From contig OY821786.1 of NCBI GenBank assembly GCA_963682175.1, positions 25,876,501 to 25,940,500 of the forward strand: a DNA stretch of 64,000 nucleotides. Reading direction: 5' to 3'. Below the pieces are notes generated by a model. The model worked only from the letters and a program-made list of their open reading frames with translations. It was not told the DNA's origin and searched no databases. The DNA comes from Triglochin maritima (taxonomy: Eukaryota > Streptophyta > Magnoliopsida > Alismatales > Juncaginaceae). Of this stretch, positions 55,859-64,000 are shown piece by piece (position 1 is the stretch's first letter; the number at the start of each line of letters is the position of its first letter). A program made the translations under genes and the position numbers.

Positions 55859-57306
55859 ATTGAAAAGTAAACTTAGAGAATTGGAAACCACAAATTGACT
55901 CTCCTGATTTTTATAGAGGTTTGATCACAACCATTGTGATTTAATCCTCTCATCTAGTTACGATCAATCCTTTGATCCCTTCTATAGTATCCATTAATCT
56001 CTTCATTCTGGGTTGAAGATAAACCCTCTAAAATCCAAGCCTTGTGAATACCATTGCGTTCCACGATTCACCTCTCACAACCCGGGGAGCTTCCTCGAAG
56101 ATTTACAACACTTGAAATTGAATGAAGGTTGTTGAACTCTAACTTGAATGCACTCAGAGGATTTGAATTGAGCTTGGAGTGAATTGAATAAAATTTGAGA
56201 GTTGTTGGAGTTTTGAAGACTTGAAACTTGAGAGCATAAAGAGTATGAATATTTGGAGAAAGTTGTGTGTGTGTTTGTCTCTTGAATGAGGGTTTTGTAA
56301 ACTTCAAAGCAAATAATGTCATTTGGGAGAGTTGGTGAGATTCAGTGAGAGACATGATTTGACTTAAACTCCGCAAAAATTGGCACAAATCTGTTCAACC
56401 GTTAAGGACATGGTCATCCGAAACAAACGTTGACTTCATCAAAATAATGGGTTCGATTGACCAACTAAAGTTCGGATAACCAATCACCAACTTCCAGTAA
56501 CTTTTTTCATTTCAACCAACTAAATTTCAATTTAGTGAACTGGGTTCGGTTAGCCATTCCAAAGTGGACAATAAGAATTGGTTGGGCTCTGATCAAATTA
56601 ATTCGGTTGACCACATGACATTTGGTCGTCCGATGTGTTGGTTGTGTAAAAGTCATGAATTATGCTAACAATTAAAAATCAAATATACATTAAAGTCCAA
56701 TGGCTCTGTTGACACATGGGAAAGTCTGTTGCACGCTAGCAACCAACAAAGAAAACGATCGACCGAAGAAGTATCGGTAGATCGAAATATCTTACTTTTC
56801 AAAGATTTGTGCTTGACGACAAAAATTAAGTCTGTTGAGAATTCTCAACGGATCTCTGCCATGTGGACTAATGAGAGCAAGTAATGTCATATTTGATCGT
56901 TTGAAAAATACAGATACTGAAAGGACGGTGGACCGAAATGAGAATTCCAATAAAGATTGGAATTTCTCTGAGTAAATGTTTCGGAAGACCGAATGGATTT
57001 CGGTCGTCCAAACTGGTGATTCCAGTAAGGATTTGAAGTTACTAACTAAAGGGTTTGGTGGACCAAAATGAGTTCGCTCATTCGTTAGGGTAATTTTGGT
57101 TGACTGAAGAGTTGGAGGTCGATTAATTCGGTATGATATGGCTTTTCCTAAGAGTGAAGAGTTGGAGGTGTAGTGTACTTTTCATCCTAAGGCTCAAGTT
57201 ACATGAAAATTACATGTCTTCTCCATGAGCATTGATTACAAGTTTTGAGCCTTGATCTTGAAGTTGACTAGTTCTTCTGTTTGAGCACCTACAATGTTAG
57301 GAATAT

Positions 57307-57353
<47 letters not shown>

Positions 57354-57451
57354 GTTAACAATATGATATATGTGATATGTTAATTGGAGTTCTACATTAT
57401 ATTAGTTTGTTAGTTGTCAAAGTTAAGAGTAATGAGGCCAAAAAGGCAACA
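55859..57451 (-). repeat. SIRE-like LTR region (minus strand), boundaries partly unclear
   Basis: The minus-strand start TGTTGCC at 57451 follows a purine-rich stretch, as in E5. U3-type 'cgatcgaccgaagaa' motifs lie near 56757 and many 'ggttgacc/ggtcgtccg' variants at 56450-57130. The 'ttttatagaggttt' tail near 55909-55925 corresponds to E5 60299-60313. No clean terminal CA or TSD was found at the lower end, which abuts an 11-G run (55848-55858). A 106-residue frame at 56388-56068 is LTR sequence without a motif. Confidence 0.5.
57310..57349. repeat. (TA)n microsatellite
   Basis: About 19 uninterrupted TA dinucleotides within the LTR-like region. Likely hypervariable. Confidence 0.95.
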
Positions 57452-57482
57452 ATTTTCCCATTTTGATAATGGAAAACTAACG

Positions 57483-59150
57483 TCAAATTGTGTATGTGCT
57501 CCCCCTATCAATATGCATAATATAAATGAAACTCCTCCTTACGATGTGCAAGAATTTCATATAGTCATTTAAGCATATGATATCAATTTTTCTCCTTCTT
57601 ATGACATCAACCAAAATGATTAATATAAAGCATAGGTTGAGACAAAAAGACATATAATAAGGAAATGAAATTTCACTGCTAAAAGGGAGGATAAGGCATA
57701 ATGCCGATACAAAAGCAAATGCATACTCAAAACAAAGCAAACAAACAAGGAAGAGAACAAGCAAAAAGATTAGTCTAGTTGTTGGCTTGTTCATATTGCA
57801 AAGCAATTCCAACATCTCATTTATGGAGTCGATAAACACTTTTAGAGAATTTGAAACCACACGAATTTGGTCATTGATTTCATTAAGCGAATTTAATGAC
57901 GCCGATTGGAATGCATGGAAATCATCGGTGAGTTCTTGAATTCCTCGATATTTGCGATCCACTAGTCCACTAACTTCTTGGATGTCTTGGCAATTCCGGT
58001 TGATATTCCTTTCAAGCCGTTAAGCCCACGCGGGTTGGTTCCATTGAGCATCCAAACCGGATGGCCATTCGAGGCGAGTGTAGTGCTAAGGACCATAAGC
58101 TGATTATGAATCCCAATTTGGGTAAATACGGGTTAGATTGGAGGAGGAGACAAAGATTGAGCATGGGACATTTCTTAATCATCTGGGGCTTCATCATCAT
58201 CTATGGAGTCATCTTGTTCATCTATGGGAGGTGCTTCACAAGTGGATTGTTGCTCCTCAAGTCTCAACTGTTTCAAAGTGTTTGTTAATGACAGTCTTAA
58301 TGACTTGAACAAATCGGTGTAGGTTCCCACTTGGAAGTGTGAGCCTATGAGAGAGAAGATCATTGGAAACACAAGGAAGATGAGCTTCCTCCGAGAGACA
58401 TAGCACATATGATTGATGATGAAGAACATCCAATTGGTGCGTGTCCCGGTGCAATGATTGAAGAGACACTTCATCACTTGATGACCAAGTTCATCATGAG
58501 GACCATATTCATTCTGATGACCTTTGCGAATGAAAAGGTTGTAGGAGATGAACCGGCAAACGACTTCTCCGATGATGGAAGATGAGGAACAACAAGTTTT
58601 TGTTTGGAGGAACCACCAGTTTGTGGTGATGTTTATAAATTGATCAAAGGAGCCACAAACCGCCTCCCAATCCAAGGGATAGATGTGTTCTCAGGCACTT
58701 GAAAGAAGGGTGAGCTCCCAAAGAAGTGTGGCAGTGAGAGTGATGGTGACACAATTGATTTTTGATGAAAGAACCTTTTGAGTGCCATCAAGAGTAGTGG
58801 TTTATTCAAGATTGGCATAAAATTACCAACTATCTTCCAGAGAGAATTTCACTGGAAGTTTGTCTTGAAAGAAGTCACCAAGATGATGAAGGTAGCTAGG
58901 CCAATTTGCTTGAAGTCCTTCATGACAATCTTCCACTCCAGTATAAGATTAACATCACTAATAGATATGTAGTGCTTTTCTGCTTGCTTCGGGCCAATCT
59001 CGTTGGGAGCTTCCTCTTTCGGTGTGCCGAAGTGGATGGAATGTCGGGATTGAGCTGGATTTTCTTTGCAAGAGAGGCCAACTTCTTTCCTTTCTTCTCA
59101 GGGCAACTTCTTTACTTTCTTCTCAGTTAGTTTCTATGTTGGGTCCCCCA
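57483..59150 (-). pseudogene. Accessory ORF of a plant retroelement, frameshifted
   Basis: On the minus strand, pieces at about 59150-58990, 58818-58633, 58675-58175 and 57962-57483 follow one another in different frames. Recognisable are 'PEEAPNEIG'-like sequence, 'DWEAVCGSF', 'LFIRKGHQNEYGPHDELGHQ', 'NWMFFIINHMCYVSRRKLIF', an acidic segment 'DEQDDSIDDDEAPDD', and a helical heptad-like stretch 'LNEINDQIRVVSNSLKVFID'. The layout recalls the family annotated in plants as 'putative plant transposon protein', found as an extra ORF near the 3' end of LTR elements. The end of the 57962-57483 frame becomes hydrophobic non-coding sequence. The domain name is from memory of the family and not checked. 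Confidence 0.5.
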
Positions 59151-59924
59151 TTTTCTTTGAAGCAAGAAGTTTCTTGGGAGACTATGAAAAGGTGGTGCGA
59201 ATTGGAAGAATTTTAGTTGGAGAAGGAGTTTGAGTGATTGTAGACGAGGTGGATGGCAAAAAAAGTGAATAGAGCTTGAATATATAGAAAACAAATCAAG
59301 GGAAAAATGAAAAATACACGTCCAACGGTCGTCCATTATGGGGTTGATGACCGTTGGAGCCTCTCCAATGGCTCTATCTCACAGCTACTCGGTCAACCAA
59401 AGAGACTTTGGTCCTCCGAACTTGATAGACAAAGATTTCAAATCCGCTATTGGAACTTTGTAATGAATGATCGATTATGGGTTGGTTGTCTAGGTTCCAA
59501 TGGTCAATGATATTTCAAAAGATACACTTCAATGGTCATCCGATTTGAAATCGGATCATCATATCTAACAATTTGATTTGTTATACCCGGAAGAAGAAAA
59601 GCATCCAAAACTTCACCAAAAATATTTGATCAACCGAATAAGACTCAATTCATCGATACCAAGATAACAGTGAAGTTTGTCATTCTCAAGACAAGCTCAA
59701 AACTGGTCAACCTTTCCAGGTTGGGTAGTTCGATTTTTGGGAGTTAACCATATTCAATTTTGAAGGGAGAGGTCAACAGTCAAATTCGGGCCATTTTTGG
59801 AATTCTGATCAAGTCTGACTCCCTGACATCAAACAAATTTATCAACCGAACATGATTTAGTTATCCATTGAGCTCAAGACAGACAATAAAAATAAAATTC
59901 AAAAACAACCATTCAAACACTGAT
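59151..59924 (-). other. Promoter- and U3-like sequence upstream of the accessory ORF
   Basis: On the minus strand a TATA-like 'tttctatatattcaag' (59290-59275) precedes a C/A-rich leader and the ORF's possible ATG near 59150. Farther up, 'cggtcaacc' and 'gatcaaccga' motifs resemble SIRE-like U3 sequence. No terminal repeat ends are visible. It may be an LTR fragment fused to the ORF. Confidence 0.4.
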
Positions 59925-60146
59925 GCATAAAATGCCTGAAATAATAACCCAAGTAGCACAAATATGATGTAAAATAAAGGATATATAACATGAGTACACT
60001 ATATGATATGCTACTAATTAAAAACCCCACACTTATCTTTTGCCAATCCCAAGCAAAATAAAGAAAGAGAAAATACGAAACGGGAAATCCTCTCACTTTC
60101 GTAGGAATCACAGTTCAACTTAGCACACGTAATAAGTCGTTAAACC
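59925..60146 (-). repeat. 3' end of a family C Athila-like element (LTR start plus 3' internal)
   Basis: 60146-60021 (minus) contains the sequence conserved upstream of the polypurine tract in E2 and E3 ('cgtgtgctaagttgaactgtgattcctacgaaagtgag'), the pre-PPT hairpin (60038-60058) and a 'gtgtgggg' tract. 60020-59925 aligns with the family C LTR start (48401-48305). E5 interrupts it at 60146; its continuation reappears at 63991. Confidence 0.7.
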
Positions 60147-61676
60147 TGTAGGAACGTGTATGACACTAATTCTAATTACTTTTTAAAGTAATTCCCGACT
60201 TGTTTAAGCAATACGATGTGCAACGGAATAAACAAACAAAACAAGTAGGAAAAACAAAGCTAAAAACAAAACAATGCAAACCACATAATGCACAGGGGAT
60301 TTTATAGAGGTTGGGCCTCCAACCTACTTCCTCTCTTGCAAGCTCCGCTCGACTTTGTGAGCTCCGACTACATCTTCATTTACCACTCCCCGTTCCAGGT
60401 CGGGAGAGAACGCCTTTACAAAGCAAGCCCTGCAAACACCCTCACAAACTTGGATTCTTCTTCTCACAATCCGAGAAGGATGCTTCGGCCATTCACCGAA
60501 ACCTTTACCCTTTGACAACAGTGGATTGAGTGGATCTAACACTCTCTCACTTGAGCACACTTTGAGTGAATTAGGAATTGATGAGTAAATTGTGAAGTTT
60601 AGGCTTGGAGAATATAGGTTTGGGGAATTGAAAGCTTGGGAGTTTCTCTTCGGTGTATTTGACAACGTGAAGTGTAAGAGCTAATGAATTATTTCTTGGT
60701 TACACCTATTTATAAACTCTAAGAGAGTTATAGCTGTTGTGATTAATGTGGTAAGAGACACAAAACATAATAGCACATGTCACTGTTCAGGACAAAATCG
60801 GTCGACTAAATCGGGTTCACCAGTCGACTGTTTCCATAAAGGTGTGGAAATGTTCGAACCGAATCAAGAATGGTTGAACCAAAAAGTCTATAACTTAAGT
60901 TCACTTAAGTGAATGGTCGAACAAAATCGAGGGTCGGTCGACCGTTCAGGGAGTTTTGGCCAGACAAAAGATAAACAGTCGAACTCCAGGAGCGATCTTG
61001 TTCGACCGAAAAATTTACTGGCACTTTGGTCTTTAAGAGAAGTCTTCATTTGGTCGACCCGGGTCTAGGGAACAGTTGACCAAAAACTTCCAGTAAGTTT
61101 TGGATGACAAAAAGTGCTTCATCCGGTCAACCGGTGGCGAAGGAATTTTGGGGTTTTGGAAAATCCGACCGATGTATAAAATGGCAAGTCTAATTGTCAA
61201 ATGACGCGTGTAAACAGTCGCACAAAATGGTACCACACAATACGCTAACAGAAATAAGCAATCCAATCGGTCGAACTGAGAACAAGTTCGGTCGATCGAT
61301 TGGCACAGGAAAATTAGGTTTAGGTTTAAGTGTTTTCTAGTCTAAGTTTGTGTGACCTATTGAATTCCAACTGATCTGAGATTTTGTGTGTGACTTCTAT
61401 AAGGAACCTAGTGTGTATGTGACTAGATATTTACTCCAGTGTACTCAATTATACACAAGTTCGTAAGACTCAACTACAATAAAATTTACATATCTTGAAA
61501 ATCTTGATTACATGTCTTGACTTGAATTTCTTTCTTCCTTGAGTCTTGATCACCTATAGCTGTTAGAACAAAGCAATATAAATGCTATGCATAATGTATG
61601 CTACTCTACATTAGATTGTGATTAAGATAAAGTTGATTAAATCATCAAAACATGAATTAAAGCCTAAAAGCCAACA
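60147..61676 (-). repeat. E5 3' LTR
   Basis: On the minus strand it starts TGTTGGCTTTTAGGC and ends GTTCCTACA. A TATA box (minus 'tttataaatagg') is near 60712-60701. U3 holds several 'tcgaccga/cggtcgaccg' motifs (for example about 60930-60942 and 61268-61300). A 113-residue minus frame (60665-60324) is R/U5 sequence, not a gene. Confidence 0.85.
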
Positions 61677-61692
61677 ATCTCCCCCTTTTTGA
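61677..61692 (-). other. E5 polypurine tract
   Basis: On the minus strand 'tcaaaaagggggagat' immediately precedes the LTR start TGTTGG. Similar G-rich tracts recur upstream (near 61840-61850 and 61905-61915), as is usual in SIRE-type 3' regions. Confidence 0.8.
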
Positions 61693-62469
61693 TGATGGCA
61701 ACCTATATCTTAATAATCTTAGTACTTGAAATTTAAAGAAGTAAACTATGCATGAAAATGCTCCCCTTATGAGTGTGCATAAGGTTTTTTTGTTCAATTT
61801 GAAACAAATTTCAAGTTCTTTACCCCCAACATTCTCTCCCCCTTTGACACCGTCAAAAATAAAGTTTATTATGGAATTTATGATGTAGTTTTATTGTAAT
61901 GAAGTTGCTCCCCCTTAATTTTGCACTTCATTACTCTTTGTAGATAAAGATCTTCATTAAGCTCCCCCTATCAATATGGATTGGTCTATTAAGCTTAATT
62001 TTCTCCCTTTTGTAACATCCATTTAAAATTATGACATATGACCATTTGATGATTTTCTCCCACTTTTATGGATATGCAGTGAATGATATGTATCATATGA
62101 CAATTAAGCATCCAATATCCTAGACGGGAACCAAATTAACATGAATAAATATGATTGAAGATTTTACCCAACTTTTGATCGTTGAATTGGTTCCAATCTC
62201 CTTTCGATAGTGCAATCAGCTTCGAATTTGACTCTTGGTGCATTGGCCGGTCAGTACCGATCTCCCATCTCTAAGCCCCTACAAGTGTAATTTTAGGTAC
62301 CCAAACAACTTTGGGTCCTTGAACATTAGCTTTGGGAACCCAAACGATTTTGGTTTCCCAAACGATTTTGGTTTTAGGAGCCCACATACTTGAGGAACTA
62401 TATTTAACAACTAAATGCTATCCATTTAAGGTAGTATGAACAACATGGTTTTTAACATACGAATCATTA
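61693..62469 (-). other. E5 region between gag and polypurine tract
   Basis: Short frames only. A 'gggaaccaaaatcgtttggg' phrase repeated near 62335-62375 (minus) could be the remnant of the Gag C-terminal/spacer zone. No pol motif. Purine-rich blocks on the element strand are frequent. Confidence 0.5.
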
Positions 62470-63802
62470 TATCCTAGACCATGCTTATCTAATGATTGTC
62501 TTTGACGACATAGAAGCATGTTAAGCATCTTAGTTCTTTTTGTGAACTTTTATAGATCTTTTCGTATTTGAACATTACATGCCTTAAGATCTAGATGTTC
62601 AACATCAATGGGTGTTGCTCTTAGACTATCAAGTGTTAAAGCATGTTCTTCATGTCTAGCAACCACCTCATTCTTTTCATTCATTATTGATTCAATTTCG
62701 CATTAGAGATCATTATAGTGTTTCTAGCATTTTTTTCTTTTCACAAATGATCTCATATTGTTTGACTAAGTCATGAAATGCATTTTGGAGCTCATCATAG
62801 GTGTATGATTAATCATTAGCACTGGAGTTTGAGCTATCACCAAAATGACTTAGTTGAGCATGAGTTAGAGGATACCTCACTTCCCTCATCTTGAATGGCC
62901 ATGTAGCAAATATGGGCGAATTCCTTTGTTGATGAAGGTGAGGTGGAATGGGATGAAGAAGAAGATGATGATGAATCGTCCCATGTAGCTTTGTGAGCTT
63001 CCATCCTCTTTTCTTTTCTCTTTCTTCCCTCATTTTCTCTCCTTCTCTCATTTTTCTTCTCCTTTTCTTTTCTCTCATTCTCACACTCCTCCTTTTACTT
63101 TTCAATCTTATCACTTCTTTTACCTCTTCTATCCTTTATTTCTCCCTTGTCTTTCTTGAGGTATTTGAAGAATTCTTGTACAAGAACCTCAATGTCCTCA
63201 TCTTCTACTCTCATCCTTGGTTTCTCAGATTCCACCATTGAATGTAAGGCCAGGGTATGGTTCTTCTTCGGGGCTTCTTTCCCCTTTCGATGACTTATTT
63301 GGAGCTCATAAGCCATGAGATTTCCAATGAGCTCCTCAATCTTTAGTTTGGAAAGATCATGAGCTTCCTCAATGGCAACGACTTTGTCTTCCCATTCCGA
63401 GTTGAGTGACTGGAGGAATTTTCTAGTCATTTCTCCTTCACTAACTTTTCTTCCAAGAACACAAAGAGAGTTAGTTATATCGATGAAGTGAGTGTTCATT
63501 TCGCTTATGTTCTCACCGATTTGCATAGAAAAAATTTCATATTTATGCATGAGGAGACTAATACGGGTTTCTTTAGTCTTACTATCTCCCTCATGATGCA
63601 ATTGAAGCCTATTCCAAATTTCATATACACTTTCACACCCTCTTATCCTATTGTACTCGCCCTCTTTTAGTCCATAATAAAGAATGTTCATTATGCTAGA
63701 GTTCATTGCATATTCTTTCATTTTGGTTCTAGTTAATGAGGCTAACTCTTCTTCACTAGAGGGTGTGTAGGGGTTTTGGAGAAATATCCAATACTTAAGG
63801 TC
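62470..63802 (-). pseudogene. E5 gag (UBN2-type), 5' end lost
   Basis: The open frame 63862-63095 encodes the gag core: 'IWNRLQLHHEGDSKTKETRI', 'YEIFSMQIGENISEMNTHF', 'MTRKFLQSLNSEWEDKVVAI', 'KLKIEELIGNLMAYELQI'. The first roughly 18 codons of that frame (63862-63805) are LTR sequence read through a deletion junction, so the apparent ATG is not the native start. The frame is then lost in a Lys/Arg/Glu-rich tract (63114-63000). Downstream 'YDELQNAFHDLVKQYEIICE' is visible near 62790-62725. No zinc knuckle remains. It is homologous to the gag remnant at 9445-10560. Confidence 0.85.
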
Positions 63803-63804
63803 AT

Positions 63805-63985
63805 TTGAAATCTTGAATACATGTCTTGACTTGAGTTCCTTTATCGCTTGTGTCTTGATCACCTGTAGATGTTAGCACAATGCAATATATATGCTATCCA
63901 TAATGTGTGCTACTCTACATTAGATTGTAATTAAGATTATGTTGATTAAATCATCAAAACATGGATTAAGGCCTAAAATCCAACA
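63805..63985 (-). repeat. Remnant of E5 5' LTR
   Basis: It aligns with 61490-61676: 'ggcctaaaatccaaca', 'attagattgtaattaagatta' and 'gtcttgatcacctgtag' all have counterparts in the 3' LTR in the same order. The rest of the LTR, the primer site and the gag start are deleted. The perfect TSD beside it proves the outer end is authentic. Confidence 0.85.
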
Positions 63986-64000
63986 AAACCCTCTTGTCGT
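63986..64000 (-). repeat. Continuation of the family C Athila-like host element
   Basis: AAACC is the second copy of the E5 target duplication. The following 'ctcttgtcgt' corresponds to the start of the GNRA-type hairpin region of E3 (17781-17790, cctccttgtc), showing that the host element resumes and runs off the window. Confidence 0.6.

Larger units (their letters stand above)
60147..63985 (-). mobile_element. E5: gag-only SIRE-like Copia element
   Basis: Minus strand, flanked by a perfect AAACC duplication (60142-60146 and 63986-63990). The 3' LTR is 61676-60147 (1530 bp, TGTTGG...CCTACA). The 5' LTR is reduced to its first 180 bp or so (63985-63805), fused directly to gag. The polypurine tract is at 61692-61677. 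Only gag-derived sequence is recognisable inside; protease, integrase, RT and RNase H are absent. It lies inside a family C Athila-like element. Confidence 0.85.

Noticed and set aside
60324..60665. 113-codon minus-strand frame
   Set aside because: It is R/U5 sequence of the E5 LTR, without recognisable protein features.
1..64000. tRNA, rRNA or functional host genes
   Set aside because: I found no cloverleaf or rRNA sequence by eye and no multi-exon gene structure. The tRNA-like matches are retrotransposon primer-binding sites. A tRNAscan-SE and protein search would be decisive.

Overview
This window looks like repeat-dense intergenic DNA of a flowering plant. I see no intact protein-coding gene, rRNA, tRNA or CRISPR array. 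Almost everything I can identify is a transposable element: Athila-like Ty3/gypsy elements with a tRNA-Asp-type primer-binding site, Copia elements with initiator-Met-type primer sites, CACTA DNA transposons, a terminal-repeat-in-miniature (TRIM) element, and solo LTRs. The species cannot be named from the sequence. Element boundaries were placed by finding LTR or TIR ends flanked by matching target-site duplications (TSDs), which is strong internal evidence.

Layout. 1-2.7 kb: one partial and one complete solo LTR of Athila-like family A. 3.06-12.8 kb: a decayed SIRE-like Copia element whose 5' LTR is split by a CACTA element (3501-5947) and by a fragment of a large-LTR family ('family T', 6.7-8.98 kb). 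12.8-15.96 kb: a truncated minus-strand family A element (E1). 16.07-45.89 kb: one minus-strand family A element (E3, TSD ACCGA) sitting inside a second CACTA element and blown apart by insertions. These are a family A solo LTR (18563-19945), a family T solo LTR (21581-31859) that itself holds a plus-strand Athila-like element (E2, 22498-29852), and an Angela/Tork-like Copia element (34020-43303). 46.8-52.1 kb: a SIRE-like LTR split by a family C solo LTR and by a CACTA-like element. 52.77-54.14 kb: a TRIM arranged as a near-perfect palindrome. 54.37-55.78 kb: a family A solo LTR. 55.86-59.9 kb: a minus-strand retroelement segment with a plant-specific accessory ORF. 59.9-64 kb: the 3' end of another Athila-like element carrying a gag-only SIRE-like element (E5).

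Most notable signals. (1) Family A elements carry two or three 18-bp palindromes at exactly 21-bp spacing, both in U3 upstream of the TATA box and again in the leader after the primer site. E2, whose palindrome sequence is unrelated, does the same at exactly 32-bp spacing. (2) A hairpin upstream of the polypurine tract has a GNRA-type loop and a compensatory base-pair change between E2 and E3; a second hairpin abuts the tract. (3) The TRIM palindrome has two 501-bp arms, a 27-bp loop and a perfect TSD, with both outer ends being U5 ends. (4) Both E2 and E3 retain gag and protease but no recognisable reverse transcriptase or integrase, suggesting non-autonomous gag-protease families.
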